In this document: positions 11,475 through 20,837 of the stretch, one piece after another
How the letters are laid out: each line of letters starts with the position of its first letter
How positions within the stretch are numbered: position 1 is the stretch's first letter
DNA from: Candidatus Parcubacteria bacterium
GTDB taxonomy: Bacteria > Patescibacteriota > Minisyncoccia > JAHIHE01 > JAGLIN01
Assembly: GCA_023132875.1 (NCBI GenBank)
Contig: JAGLXN010000040.1
Location: 1-39,847 of the forward strand
Length of the DNA stretch: 39,847 nt
Direction: 5' to 3'
The notes under the pieces: model-generated
What the model saw: only the letters and a program-made list of their open reading frames with translations
Database searches by the model: none
Told to the model about the DNA's origin: nothing
Translations under genes and position numbers: made by a program

Positions 11475-11702
11475 TTGGAATTTTGAATTTTGAATAATGA
11501 ATAGGAAATAAATTTTTAATTTTTAATTTTGTAATTTTATAAATAAATCTTAATTTTTAATGTTTAAAAATTTAGTCATTAGATCATTATTTAAAAATTA
11601 AAAATTATAAAATTAACAAAACTTTTTGATAAGCTCAGGGTGACAATACAACAATTTAGCAATATAATAATATAATTTAATTAATTCCTAACAAACAAAT
11701 TT

Positions 11703-12743
11703 ATGGCAAAAGAAGAAGATAAAAAAAATAACGAAAAAAATGTAAATAGCGAAAAAAAAGAAAAACTAATAAAAGATACGCTGGATGAAATTAAAACCAG
11801 ATTTGGCGAGGGAGCTATTATGAAACTTGGAGAAGCAAAAACTTTAGACATTGAGTTTATTCCAACCGGATCAATTTCACTTGATATTGCTCTTGGCGGA
11901 GGAATCCCAAAGGGTAGAATAATAGAAATTTATGGTCCTGAGTCCAGCGGCAAGACAACATTGTCTTTACATATTGTTTCTGAATTACAAAAAAAAGGCG
12001 GAACAGCTGCTTTTGTGGACGCAGAGCACGCTCTTGATCCGGAATACGCGAAAAAGATCGGAGTCAAGACAAATGATTTGATCATTTCCCAGCCAGATAG
12101 CGGAGAGCAGGCTTTGGAAATCGTGGAAGCTCTTGTCAGATCAGAAGTCGTTGAGATGGTTGTCGTTGATTCTGTAGCTGCTCTTACTCCAAAAGCTGAA
12201 ATTGAAGGTGAAATGGGAGCCTCGCATATGGGTCTTCAGGCAAGGCTTATGAGCCAGGCGCTTAGGAAGCTTGCTGGAATTACGCATAAATCAAACACAA
12301 CTGTAATATTTATAAACCAAATAAGAATGAAAATTGGAGTTGTTTTTGGAAATCCAGAAACAACGACTGGGGGAAACGCCCTCAAGTTTTATTCATCTGT
12401 TAGAATTGAAGTCAGAAAATCAGCGCAGATAAAACAAGGAGAAAATATAATCGGAAACAGAGTTAAGGCAAAAGTTGTTAAAAACAAAGTAGCTCCTCCT
12501 TTTAAAACTACCGAGTTTGACATTATGTATAATGAAGGAATTTCGTATTATGGAGATATTTTAAATACTGGAGTTAAATACGGAATAGTTAAAAAAGGCG
12601 GAGCTTGGTATAATTATGGAGAAAATAAACTCGGTCAGGGCAGTGAAGCTAGCAAGAGATTTTTGAAAGAAAATCCAAAGATTGCAAATGAGATTATCAA
12701 AAAGATAAATGAAGCGGTAAAGAAAGAAGCGGAGAGCGCTTGA
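11703..12743 (+). CDS. recA: Recombinase RecA
   Basis: 346 aa; [13 protein letters not shown] Walker [19 protein letters not shown], no intein. Confidence 0.99.
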   Translation: MAKEEDKKNNEKNVNSEKKEKLIKDTLDEIKTRFGEGAIMKLGEAKTLDIEFIPTGSISLDIALGGGIPKGRIIEIYGPESSGKTTLSLHIVSELQKKGGTAAFVDAEHALDPEYAKKIGVKTNDLIISQPDSGEQALEIVEALVRSEVVEMVVVDSVAALTPKAEIEGEMGASHMGLQARLMSQALRKLAGITHKSNTTVIFINQIRMKIGVVFGNPETTTGGNALKFYSSVRIEVRKSAQIKQGENIIGNRVKAKVVKNKVAPPFKTTEFDIMYNEGISYYGDILNTGVKYGIVKKGGAWYNYGENKLGQGSEASKRFLKENPKIANEIIKKINEAVKKEAESA

Positions 12744-12840
12744 TACTTATATTAAATTTTACTTTGTCTAACGCTCAGTTTTGTTGGCTCCATTCTCCTG
12801 AATGGAGCCCCTTGTGTAAATATAAAGTGTAACTATGCTT

Positions 12841-13034
12841 GCTATATAGTGATATTACTTTAAATTAACTAGTTTGTCATTCTGAATTTAGTTCAGAATC
12901 TTTATGCAATCAAGGTTATGTTTGCTTATTTAAAACTAGACGTAGTAATCAAAAGATCTTGAAACAAGTTCAGAGCCTGTCCTGAATTCAGTTCAGGAAT
13001 GACAGGATAATTTAAAGTAATACCACTATGCAGC
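12841..13034. mobile_element. MITE-like palindromic element (~194 bp)
   Basis: 27-nt imperfect terminal inverted repeats: 12841-12867 GCTATATAGTGATATTACTTTAAATTA versus reverse complement of 13008-13034 GCTGCATAGTGGTATTACTTTAAATTA (24/27); inside are inverted TGTCATTC half-elements. Confidence 0.65.
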
Positions 13035-13050
13035 TGATAGGATTGTTTAA

Positions 13051-13158
13051 TGGAGTTTAACAAAAGACTCCAATCGGCAAACTGGAGTCAACGGAGTAAT
13101 AAAAGATGATAGTTTGGTCAAGGTTGATGCGGACAACGGAATTGTTAAAGTAATTTAA
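13051..13158 (+). pseudogene. Remnant of the C-terminal phosphohistidine (swivelling) domain of a PEP-synthase-like enzyme
   Basis: Open frame ...TGVNGVIKDDSLVKVDADNGIVKVI* resembles the terminal (V)LKDGDxVxVDxxxGIVxIL tail of PEP-utilizing enzymes; no start codon and no upstream domain. Confidence 0.55.
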
Positions 13159-13171
13159 AAAATAAAATAAT

Positions 13172-14116
13172 ATGCTCACAAAAAACTTTAAACAACTCTC
13201 AAAATCCGATGTTTCTATTGCTGGTGGGAAGGGGGCTTCGCTTGGAGAAATGGCAAATGCAAAAATTTCCGTACCTGAAGGTCTTGTGATTTTGTCGTCT
13301 GTTTTTGACAGATTCCTTGAAGAGACTAATCTTGGGATTAAAATAGAATCAATAATAAAAAAAGTAAATTATGAAGACATTGGCTCAGTTGATAGGGCTT
13401 CAAATGAAATTAGAGATCTGATTGCTGGCGCGAATATGCCGGAAGATATATCTGAAGCTGTTGTCAAAGAATTTGCTAAATTAAACGCTAAATATGTTGC
13501 TGTGAGATCTTCCGCTACTGCTGAAGATTCTTCAGCCGCGTCTTGGGCGGGGGAGTTGGAAAGCTATCTTAATGTTACAAAAAGCAATTTATTAGATTCG
13601 GTAAAAAAATGCTGGTCATCGCTTTTTACTCCTCGCGCTATATTTTATCGCTTTGAAAAAAAAATGAGCAAACAAAAAGTTTCTGTCGCTGTTGTTGTTC
13701 AAAAAATGATCCAGTCTGAAATTTCCGGAATTTGCTTTACTGTTCATCCCGTAACAAAAGATCATAATCAAATGGTCATTGAAGCTGGATATGGATTGGG
13801 CGAGGCTATTGTTGGCGGGAAAATTACTCCGGATACATATATAATTGACAAAAATTCAAAACATAGTTTTAATATTTTAGATAAGAATATTTCTGAACAA
13901 AAGATGATGATCGTAAAAAATAAAAATGGCACGGTTGAAAAAATTGTGCCGAGAGCAAAGCAAGGTAAACAAAAGCTAACCGATAAGCAAGTCAAAGAAC
14001 TCGCCAAAGTTTGTTTTGAAATAGAGAAGCATTACAAAAAACCGCAGGATATTGAATGGGCTTTAGGGAAAGACAAATTCTATATTGTTCAATCAAGACC
14101 AATTACCGCTTTATAG
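13172..14116 (+). CDS. PEP synthase / pyruvate-phosphate dikinase N-terminal ATP-binding domain only
   Basis: LSKSDVSIAGGKGASLGEMANAKISVPEGLVI, YVAVRSSATAEDSSAASWAGELESYLNV, ending FYIVQSRPITAL*; stops at the boundary of the PPDK_N domain. Confidence 0.9.
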   Translation: MLTKNFKQLSKSDVSIAGGKGASLGEMANAKISVPEGLVILSSVFDRFLEETNLGIKIESIIKKVNYEDIGSVDRASNEIRDLIAGANMPEDISEAVVKEFAKLNAKYVAVRSSATAEDSSAASWAGELESYLNVTKSNLLDSVKKCWSSLFTPRAIFYRFEKKMSKQKVSVAVVVQKMIQSEISGICFTVHPVTKDHNQMVIEAGYGLGEAIVGGKITPDTYIIDKNSKHSFNILDKNISEQKMMIVKNKNGTVEKIVPRAKQGKQKLTDKQVKELAKVCFEIEKHYKKPQDIEWALGKDKFYIVQSRPITAL

Positions 14117-14154
14117 CTTATTGTTAAGGAATTTGAATATTTACATTTTGAAAA

Positions 14155-14188
14155 GAAACTTGGTTTCGGGTACCCGAAACCAAGTTTC
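14155..14188. repeat. Perfect 34-nt palindrome
   Basis: GAAACTTGGTTTCGGGT|ACCCGAAACCAAGTTTC, no mismatch. Confidence 0.95.
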
Positions 14189-14242
14189 AGAATGGATAGG
14201 TGTATGTTAAAGATTTAATTCAAGTAATTTATTTTACATAAA

Positions 14243-14274
14243 AATATGCCAGTTTAAAAACTGGCATATTTTTT
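14243..14274. terminator. Bidirectional intrinsic terminator between convergent genes
   Basis: AATATGCCAGTTT/AAACTGGCATATT stem followed by T-run (and preceded by A-run) between 13172 (+) and rpsR (-). Confidence 0.85.
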
Positions 14275-14401
14275 CTCAACACAAAATCGTTTTTTTGTGT
14301 GATGTTTTAATACTAAGAAATTTGAATTTACACTCTAAAAAGTGAACTCCTATTCTGAAGTTTGGGTTTTAACCTGTAAAAATGTATTACTAGAACTATA
14401 T

Positions 14402-14629
14402 TTACTTTGAAACATATGGAAGTAATCCCATAAATCTTGCTCTTTTGATTGCGTTTGCGATCTGTCTTTGATGTTTTGTACAAGCTCCCGTTCTTTTTGG
14501 CTGCACAATTTTAGCGCGCTGATTTATAAATCTTCTCAGTGTTTGAGGGTCTTTATAATCTACATTTCTTTCTTTTTCAACACAAAACAAACATTGTTTT
14601 TTTGGTTGTAATATATCGCGATTCATCAT
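14402..14629 (-). CDS. rpsR: 30S ribosomal protein S18
   Basis: CLFC...DYKDPQTLRRFINQRAKIVQPKRTGACTKHQRQIANAIKRARFMGLLPYV. Confidence 0.97.
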   Translation of the reverse strand: MMNRDILQPKKQCLFCVEKERNVDYKDPQTLRRFINQRAKIVQPKRTGACTKHQRQIANAIKRARFMGLLPYVSK

Positions 14630-14652
14630 AATTAGTTAAGTTTATAATTTGT

Positions 14653-15141
14653 TTAAAACGGTATGTCTTCAATTTTTATCTCTTCATCATCATTAGAAAT
14701 GTTCTTCGGAGTTTGCTCGTTTGTTTGATTTTGGCTGGTATTATTTTGTGCAGGTTCTTCTTTTACCTGATTATTTTGATTAGCTTGATAAGTTGAACCT
14801 TCTTCTTGAGATCTTGGTCTCGGTCCCATTTGCATATTTTCCGCGATTATTTCTGTTTTTGATCTCTTGACTCCGTCCTGACCGTCCCATGTTCTGGTTT
14901 CCAGTCTTCCTTCAAAAAGAACTAATTGACCTTTTGTGAGATATTGTCCGCATATTTCAGCAAGTTTACCCCAGGCGACAATACTGTGATATTCAACTTT
15001 TTCTTGTTTTTCTCCGTTATTTGTATTCCAAACTCTGTTAGACGCGACACCGATTGAAGCTACGGTTTGGCCGTTCGGAGTAGTTCTGGTTTCAGGGTCT
15101 TTCGTTACCCTCCCTATTATTATAGCTTTGTTGAAATTCAT
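14653..15141 (-). CDS. ssb: Single-stranded DNA-binding protein
   Basis: MNFNKAIIIGRVTKDPETRTTPNGQTVASIGVASN, acidic tail DDEEIKIEDIPF. Confidence 0.97.
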   Translation of the reverse strand: MNFNKAIIIGRVTKDPETRTTPNGQTVASIGVASNRVWNTNNGEKQEKVEYHSIVAWGKLAEICGQYLTKGQLVLFEGRLETRTWDGQDGVKRSKTEIIAENMQMGPRPRSQEEGSTYQANQNNQVKEEPAQNNTSQNQTNEQTPKNISNDDEEIKIEDIPF

Positions 15142-15219
15142 AGTTTTAAATTAAACTGATTAAATTAGGTAGATAAAATTCATTCGTGAAAATTTGTTAT
15201 TGATTCGTATAAATTTGTT

Positions 15220-15936
15220 TTATATCATTGAATCTTCAAGAATTTCGTCAAGTTTATCTTCAAGGTCTTCAAGTTTTATCTTCTTTTTCTTTTTGCTTGC
15301 TCCCTTTTCTTCCTTTTCCTTCTTTTTCCCTTCTTCTTTTTCTAATTCCTGTGGAGTTATTTTTTCATCTGCTTTCTCTTTCTTAATTTCATCCTTCTTT
15401 TCAATATCTTCTTTTGGCATTATCTCTTTCTTTTTCTTTTCTTCAGTTTTTAAAATTTTCCTATCATCTTTCTTTTTTTGCTCTTCAGCTGTTTTAGTTT
15501 CTTCTTTTTTGTTTTCTTTTTCTTGCTCAGCCTTTTTTCTAGCAAATAATTTTTGTAGTTGGGCTAATTCTTCTTTACTCATCGGATTAGCTTGAAGCAT
15601 AAAATGTCTTAAAATATTTTTATTCATTTTAAGATATTTATCAATTTCTTTAAGTTTATTTCCTTCGCTGCTGAAATTGAAAAGACAATAGAAGCCAAAG
15701 CGATTCTTTTTTATAACATATGCCAGTTTGCGTTTTACCACTGGAAGATTTTTTAATTCTTCAGAACCTTCCTCTTTTGACATCTCAGTTTTTGATAAAA
15801 AAGGATGATCAAGTAAAGTTTCAAGCTTTTCCCCTCCTATCTTTAGAATTTCCTTTTCTATATCTCTGAAAGCAGATTTAATTTCCGCGCCTGTCATATT
15901 TGACGGCAGAATATAAAGTAGTTCGTAATTGTTCAT
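15220..15936 (-). CDS. rpsF: 30S ribosomal protein S6 with long K/E-rich C-terminal extension
   Basis: MNNYELLYILPSNMTGAEIKSAFRDIEKEI...KRKLAYVIKKNRFGFYCLFNF is S6; rpsF-ssb-rpsR order is the classic arrangement; residues ~125-238 are low-complexity charged. Confidence 0.92.
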   Translation of the reverse strand: MNNYELLYILPSNMTGAEIKSAFRDIEKEILKIGGEKLETLLDHPFLSKTEMSKEEGSEELKNLPVVKRKLAYVIKKNRFGFYCLFNFSSEGNKLKEIDKYLKMNKNILRHFMLQANPMSKEELAQLQKLFARKKAEQEKENKKEETKTAEEQKKKDDRKILKTEEKKKKEIMPKEDIEKKDEIKKEKADEKITPQELEKEEGKKKEKEEKGASKKKKKIKLEDLEDKLDEILEDSMI

Positions 15937-16201
15937 TTGATTATATTGTTATAAATTATATTGTTAAATTGTTCTATTGCTAGATTGTTATGCATGATAC
16001 AATAATATAGCAAGATGATTTTAAGTTAAATTTAGCGCAAAAAAAGCAGACATATATGGACCTTTGGGCGCAGAAATTAACTTATCTGTGCCATATATCT
16101 TTGATGCCTATATTTTATCATGGGGTTTTGTTTTTGGCAAGAGCAGTGGCATTTTAACATATAAACATTTTAACATATAAACAATAAAAATTGAGTTGAT
16201 A

Positions 16202-16230
16202 GTTCCATAGTCCTTTTAAGGCTGTGGAAC
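16202..16230 (+). repeat. GGCTCCATAGTCC hairpin family, GTTCC subtype
   Basis: GTTCCATAGTCCttttaaGGCTGTGGAAC. Confidence 0.7.
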
Positions 16231-16293
16231 CGTATCTGCAAACTGTATTTATTTATATTAACAATTTGCATTCAGGGTATTAAATTTTCACGG

Positions 16294-16809
16294 TTATAAA
16301 TCTAAAATATTCCAATTTTCCTTGTATTTATTAAGCCAGCCTTCACTATGTTCTTTAATGAAAGGGTGATCTGTTTTAAGTGTTTTGGAATAGTCTGGCA
16401 GAAGACGCCTCATGTCAGTATTTTTATGCGGTCTACCGTTCTTTCCAGGCAGTGACAGCCATATTTTATGAGCAGCGCTAATAACTTTAGCAACTGCTTT
16501 ACTGGGAATAATATAAATTATCGGAACTTTATTTATTTCGTTCGGTAAATCAACAAAACAATAATATAAGTTTTTTTCAATTAATTTTTCGTGTTTTACT
16601 TTCATATGCCAGCCATTATCACTGCCTTTTTTTAATCTTGTTTTTACTTGAATTGCCACTCGTCTTTTGCCTTTAATGTCAGTAACGATAAGATCTAAAT
16701 TTGAAGCTCCTTGTGGAGCAAGCCCAGCAATATGTCCCAATTCAAGCAAACGAAAAATAATATAATGTTCACCTGCTGCTCCCGTTAATGCTGTTTTATT
16801 GATTGTCAT
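16294..16809 (-). CDS. PD-(D/E)XK nuclease-fold-like hypothetical protein
   Basis: TGAAGEHYIIFRLLELGHIAGLAPQGASNLDLIVTDIKGKRRVAIQVKTR: GE...D...QVK spacing resembles PDDEXK-superfamily nucleases. Confidence 0.55.
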   Translation of the reverse strand: MTINKTALTGAAGEHYIIFRLLELGHIAGLAPQGASNLDLIVTDIKGKRRVAIQVKTRLKKGSDNGWHMKVKHEKLIEKNLYYCFVDLPNEINKVPIIYIIPSKAVAKVISAAHKIWLSLPGKNGRPHKNTDMRRLLPDYSKTLKTDHPFIKEHSEGWLNKYKENWNILDL

Positions 16810-16885
16810 AGTAAAAATTTAATAATATTTTGGATAATCCGTTTTTATGCGAATAAAATGTTTTTGTTATCATTGGTTTGTCTAC

Positions 16886-16995
16886 TGTCATCCTGAACTT
16901 GTTTCAGGATCTTTTGTATGTTAGGTTTTGTCTTAATTTATTTCACAAAATTAAATGTAACGGACGGTAGATTCTGAAATAAATTCAGAATGACA
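16886..16995. mobile_element. TGTCAT...ATGACA palindromic element
   Basis: Left TGTCATCCTGAACTTGTTTCAGGATCT; right reverse complement TGTCATTCTGAATTTATTTCAGAATCT. Confidence 0.65.
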
Positions 16996-17002
16996 TTTTT
17001 AC

Positions 17003-17034
17003 AACAATCCAACAATTTAACAATCCAACAATTT
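17003..17034 (+). repeat. 8-bp tandem array (AACAATYY)4
   Basis: AACAATCC AACAATTT AACAATCC AACAATTT directly downstream of ychF. Confidence 0.9.
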
Positions 17035-17037
17035 AAT

Positions 17038-18108
17038 CTAAATCTTAAACTCAATCACATCTCCATCTTGAACAATATATTCTTTCCCTTCTGTTCGTAA
17101 TAATCCTTTTTCAGTCGCGTTTTGCCATGATTCGGAATCTAATAATTTTTGCCAATTAATGATGCTAGCACGAATAAATTTTTCTTCAAAATCACCGTGA
17201 ATCGCGCGGCCTGCTTGCGGGGCTGTGGAATCTTTTCTGACTGTCCAGGCGCGCGTTTCGTCTTCACCTGTTGTGAGGAATGTTATAAGTCCCAATAGGT
17301 CATAGCATTTTACGATTAAATCATCTAAACTGGAAATATTTTCATCCAATTTTGTTTCGGCTTTAAATTCTTGAGCTTCTTCAATGGAAAGTTCTGATAG
17401 GTCTAGTTCAAATTTTATTGGGAGAAAAATTTTGTTATTGATCTCACTAAGAACTTCATTTACATTTATTTTTTGATTTTCATTAACATTCACTATATAA
17501 AAAACCGGCTTATTAGTTAAAAGCTGAAGTTCTTTGACAGCCTTTTTTTCATTTTCGTCTAATTCGACGCTATTTGCGAATTTTTCATTTTCAAGCGCTA
17601 GTTTATATTTTTCAAGAATATTTTGAAGCTCCATTGCTTCTTTCTTACCTGCTTTGACATCTTTTTGTATCTTTGACAAGCTCTTATTAATTGTTTCTAA
17701 ATCAGCCAAAATAAGCTCAAGATTAATTGTTTCAATATCATCTTTAGGATCTGTTTTGCCGCTGACATGAGTAATGTTTCTATCTTCAAATCCTCTTACA
17801 ATATGGACTATCATATCCACCTCTCTTATATTAGAAAGAAATTTATTTCCAAGTCCTTCCCCTTTGTGCGCGCCTTTTACAAGTCCGGCAATGTCAACAA
17901 ATTCAATGGCTGTGGGAATTATTTTCTTGCTTTTTGAGAATTCAGCTAATTCTTCCAACCTTTTGTCGGGCACTTTTACAATGCCAATATTTGGGTCTAT
18001 TGTGCAAAATGGATAATTTGAAATGTCTATTTCTTTTCTTGTTAATGCTTTAAATAGCGTGGATTTTCCTACATTAGGAAGTCCCACTATTCCGGCTGAA
18101 AATCCCAT
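17038..18108 (-). CDS. ychF: Redox-regulated ATPase/GTPase YchF
   Basis: GIVGLPNVGKSTLFKALT, DIAGLVKGAHKGEGLGNKFL, C-terminal TGS domain TTGEDETRAWTVRKDSTAPQAGRAIHGDFEEKFIRA. Confidence 0.97.
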   Translation of the reverse strand: MGFSAGIVGLPNVGKSTLFKALTRKEIDISNYPFCTIDPNIGIVKVPDKRLEELAEFSKSKKIIPTAIEFVDIAGLVKGAHKGEGLGNKFLSNIREVDMIVHIVRGFEDRNITHVSGKTDPKDDIETINLELILADLETINKSLSKIQKDVKAGKKEAMELQNILEKYKLALENEKFANSVELDENEKKAVKELQLLTNKPVFYIVNVNENQKINVNEVLSEINNKIFLPIKFELDLSELSIEEAQEFKAETKLDENISSLDDLIVKCYDLLGLITFLTTGEDETRAWTVRKDSTAPQAGRAIHGDFEEKFIRASIINWQKLLDSESWQNATEKGLLRTEGKEYIVQDGDVIEFKI

Positions 18109-18167
18109 GGAGTTGTGTTAGCTTATTAGGTTGTAGCTTCTTAGCTTCTTAGGGTTTATTTTTATAT

Positions 18168-18273
18168 TGTCATTCTGAGCGAAACGAAGAATCACGAGTC
18201 TACGCGCGCGGAACTTTCTATTATGTCAATACGACACTCTGAGCGAGATCCTTCGTTGATACTCAGGATGACA
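18168..18273. mobile_element. TGTCAT...ATGACA palindromic element
   Basis: Left TGTCATTCTGAGCGAAACGAAGAATC; right reverse complement TGTCATCCTGAGTATCAACGAAGGATC. Confidence 0.65.
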
Positions 18274-18380
18274 GCGTAGTTCAGGATGACAGTTTTTTTA
18301 CAATTCCGCATTCTTTCTACAGCTTACTTTAAAATTTTGTTTAGGTCAATCGTATTATTGGAATATGGAATATAGATAAA

Positions 18381-18424
18381 AAAATGAGGAAATAGAATGT
18401 TATCTATTATCCTCTTTTATTGGC
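18381..18424 (-). terminator. Intrinsic terminator of 18429-18635
   Basis: Minus strand GAGGAtAATAGA-taacat-TCTATTTCCTC followed by A/T-rich tail ATTTTTTT. Confidence 0.65.
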
Positions 18425-18428
18425 TTTT

Positions 18429-18635
18429 TTAGCCGTTTCTTCCTCTAAGAACAAGCCATGCCACTGCTAACAATCCCATTATGGCAAGTACCGGCGTATA
18501 TCCGGATTTTTCCTTCACATTTTCGTCTTTTGTAAGTCTATAAGATGCAGATTCTTCGGTATTTTTAAAACAAATAGTCGCTAGTGCAAGCATTAGCAGT
18601 ATCGCGAGCATGATCGTTATTATTTTTATGTCCAC
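18429..18635 (-). CDS. Small membrane protein (two predicted TM segments)
   Basis: MDIKIITIMLAILLMLALATICFK...TPVLAIMGLLAVAWLVLRGRNG; GTG start preceded by AGAAGGAAG Shine-Dalgarno; TTGACA -35-like box (reverse complement of 18681-18686). Confidence 0.7.
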   Translation of the reverse strand: MDIKIITIMLAILLMLALATICFKNTEESASYRLTKDENVKEKSGYTPVLAIMGLLAVAWLVLRGRNG

Positions 18636-18823
18636 TTATCTTCCTTCTATTTTTCTAAAGATTAGCACAGAATATTTTCTTGTCAATAATTCAACAATTT
18701 AACAATACAGCAATTTACTCATTTACTCTTCCAAAATTATATGTTTCTGTTATAATAAAATTATGGAGATGCAGCAGTGCTGCGTTTCTACGATAATGTT
18801 ATAAAAAATTAACAAAAACGATT

Positions 18824-19903
18824 ATGACTGACTATTTTAGCCAATTAAACCAAATGCTTGGGGCTTATGCGGGGATAACTATAGCATCTTATATTATTGC
18901 CATAGTTATTCTTATTGTTTTCTTTATTCTTGCCCAAATCACAAATTTTTTATTCAATAAGGTATTTAAAGCACTGACCGTTAAAACTAAAACTGAAGTT
19001 GACGATAAGATAATGAAAATATTAAATATGCCTATATTTTATTCTGTTGTTCTCCTTGGTGTTTATCAATCTTTTGATTATATCGGAGCTTTAGCAAATT
19101 ATTCTAGTGATTTTTCCAGAATTATAAAATCGTTGGCAGTGATAATCTGGATTTACGCAATTGCAAAACTTGCTAGTGTTATAATTTCTGAATTAGGGTT
19201 TAAATTTGTCGCTAAAACAAAATCAACCCTGGATGACGAACTGATGCCTCTTTTTCAGAAGCTTAGCAATATAATTATATATTTTGCCGGCATAATGTTT
19301 TTGCTTAAGATGTGGAATATTGACATTACTCCTCTTTTGGCTTCGGCCGGGATTATGGGTTTTGTGATCGCTTTTGCCGCACAAGATACTTTATCTCATT
19401 TATTCGGAGGAATTTCTATATATTTTGACAAGCCGTTCAAGGTAGGAGATCGCATTCAGCTTGAAAGCGGGGAAATCGGAAATGTTTTGGAAATTGGCAT
19501 CAGATCTACGAAAATAAAAACATTTGATGAAACTGTAATAGTTATTCCTAACAGCACAATAGCAAGTTCTAAAATTATAAATTACAATCAGCCGGAGGCA
19601 AAAATTAAAAACAAAATAAAAGTCGGAGTTGCCTATGGATCTGATATAGATAAAGTTAAAAAAACGCTTCTTGATATCGCAAATAATATAGAGGGCGCGG
19701 AAAAGGATCCTTTGCCATCAGTTAATCTTGTTGAGTTGGGGGAATATGCCTTGGAATTTGTTGTGACAATGTGGGTTGACAGCCCCTCAAATCAATTTGC
19801 CGTCAAAGTGAAAATGAATGAAGAAATTTACAAAAGATTTAACAAGGAAGGAATTTTAATTCCTTATCCGACGCAGAATATATATCTTAGAAATAGTAAA
19901 TAA
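18824..19903 (+). CDS. MscS family mechanosensitive ion channel
   Basis: 359 aa; TM region then ASAGIMGFVIAFAAQDTLSHLFGGISIYFDKPFKVGDRIQLESGEIGNVLEIGIRSTKIKTFDETVIVIPNS. Confidence 0.95.
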   Translation: MTDYFSQLNQMLGAYAGITIASYIIAIVILIVFFILAQITNFLFNKVFKALTVKTKTEVDDKIMKILNMPIFYSVVLLGVYQSFDYIGALANYSSDFSRIIKSLAVIIWIYAIAKLASVIISELGFKFVAKTKSTLDDELMPLFQKLSNIIIYFAGIMFLLKMWNIDITPLLASAGIMGFVIAFAAQDTLSHLFGGISIYFDKPFKVGDRIQLESGEIGNVLEIGIRSTKIKTFDETVIVIPNSTIASSKIINYNQPEAKIKNKIKVGVAYGSDIDKVKKTLLDIANNIEGAEKDPLPSVNLVELGEYALEFVVTMWVDSPSNQFAVKVKMNEEIYKRFNKEGILIPYPTQNIYLRNSK

Positions 19904-20176
19904 AATTCTATTGCTATATTGTTCTATTGTCATGCTGAATTCATTTCAGCATCTTTCAGTTGCTATATCTAGTTTATATTTAATTCACTAAACCCTATAT
20001 CTCACTTTTATAAATGATAGATGATATAGGACTGGTTATTGTAATATATTATAAATCTATCTGCCGACAAGCATGTTTCTTGGTCACTGTGGTTCATTTC
20101 GAGAGACAAAAAACGGTTAATTTGGAATAATACTATTATTACACGCAACAATAGAACAATTTAACAATTTAATACT

Positions 20177-20821
20177 ATGAAAATAATTTTAGATTTTGAC
20201 GATACAATTTTTAACACACATCGGTTAATGCGGGAGTTTTTAGAAATTGTTAAGAAATTTGGTTTTACCGAGAAGGAATTTTTTAAAGCGTACCAAAAAT
20301 GTAAAGAAAAAGTTGGTGATTTTAACCCTAAAACAATAATTGAATTATTAAATGAAATTAGACCATTTGATAAAACAAAAGCTGAAAAGAAAGTAAGTTT
20401 AATGTTGGACGATTTAAAAGATTTTATTTATTCTGATTTTTTTGATTTTGCCAAAAGTTTTAATAAAGAAGATTTGATTTTACTTTCATTTGGAACAACA
20501 GGCACGCAGAAAATTAAAATTAACAATTCAAAAATAGCGGAATTTTTTAAAGATATAATTATTACTTCAAGAGATAAAACAGACAAAACTGAAGATGTAA
20601 GGCCTATTTTTGAAAAATATAAAAAAGAGAAAATTTTCTTTATAGACGATAAAACAATTCAGGTTGATAATATAAAAAATAATTTTCCGGAAATTATAAC
20701 GATGGAAATGAAAAGGCCACAGGGTAGCGGTATAACTACAGAATCAAGATTAGCTGACCATATTATCAAAGATCTATATGACGCAAGAAACATTGTCGGT
20801 AATTATTTTGACAAAAACTAG
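20177..20821 (+). CDS. HAD-superfamily hydrolase
   Basis: MKIILDFDDTIFNTHRLMREF (DxD motif), ILLSFGTTG, FIDD. Confidence 0.75.
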   Translation: MKIILDFDDTIFNTHRLMREFLEIVKKFGFTEKEFFKAYQKCKEKVGDFNPKTIIELLNEIRPFDKTKAEKKVSLMLDDLKDFIYSDFFDFAKSFNKEDLILLSFGTTGTQKIKINNSKIAEFFKDIIITSRDKTDKTEDVRPIFEKYKKEKIFFIDDKTIQVDNIKNNFPEIITMEMKRPQGSGITTESRLADHIIKDLYDARNIVGNYFDKN

Positions 20822-20837
20822 TTAAATAAAAATCACG

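Noticed and set aside
11703-12743. Intein in RecA or introns/inteins in RpoB/RpoC
   Set aside because: All three ORFs are continuous and of expected architecture.
567-12743. UGA recoding as in some CPR lineages
   Set aside because: recA ends naturally at a TGA and conserved genes contain no in-frame TGA in the supplied translations.
15194-15595. 133-aa plus-strand ORF rich in S/F
   Set aside because: Complement of the K/E-rich rpsF tail.
17003-17034. CRISPR array
   Set aside because: Repeat unit is 8 bp with no spacers; no cas genes in the window.
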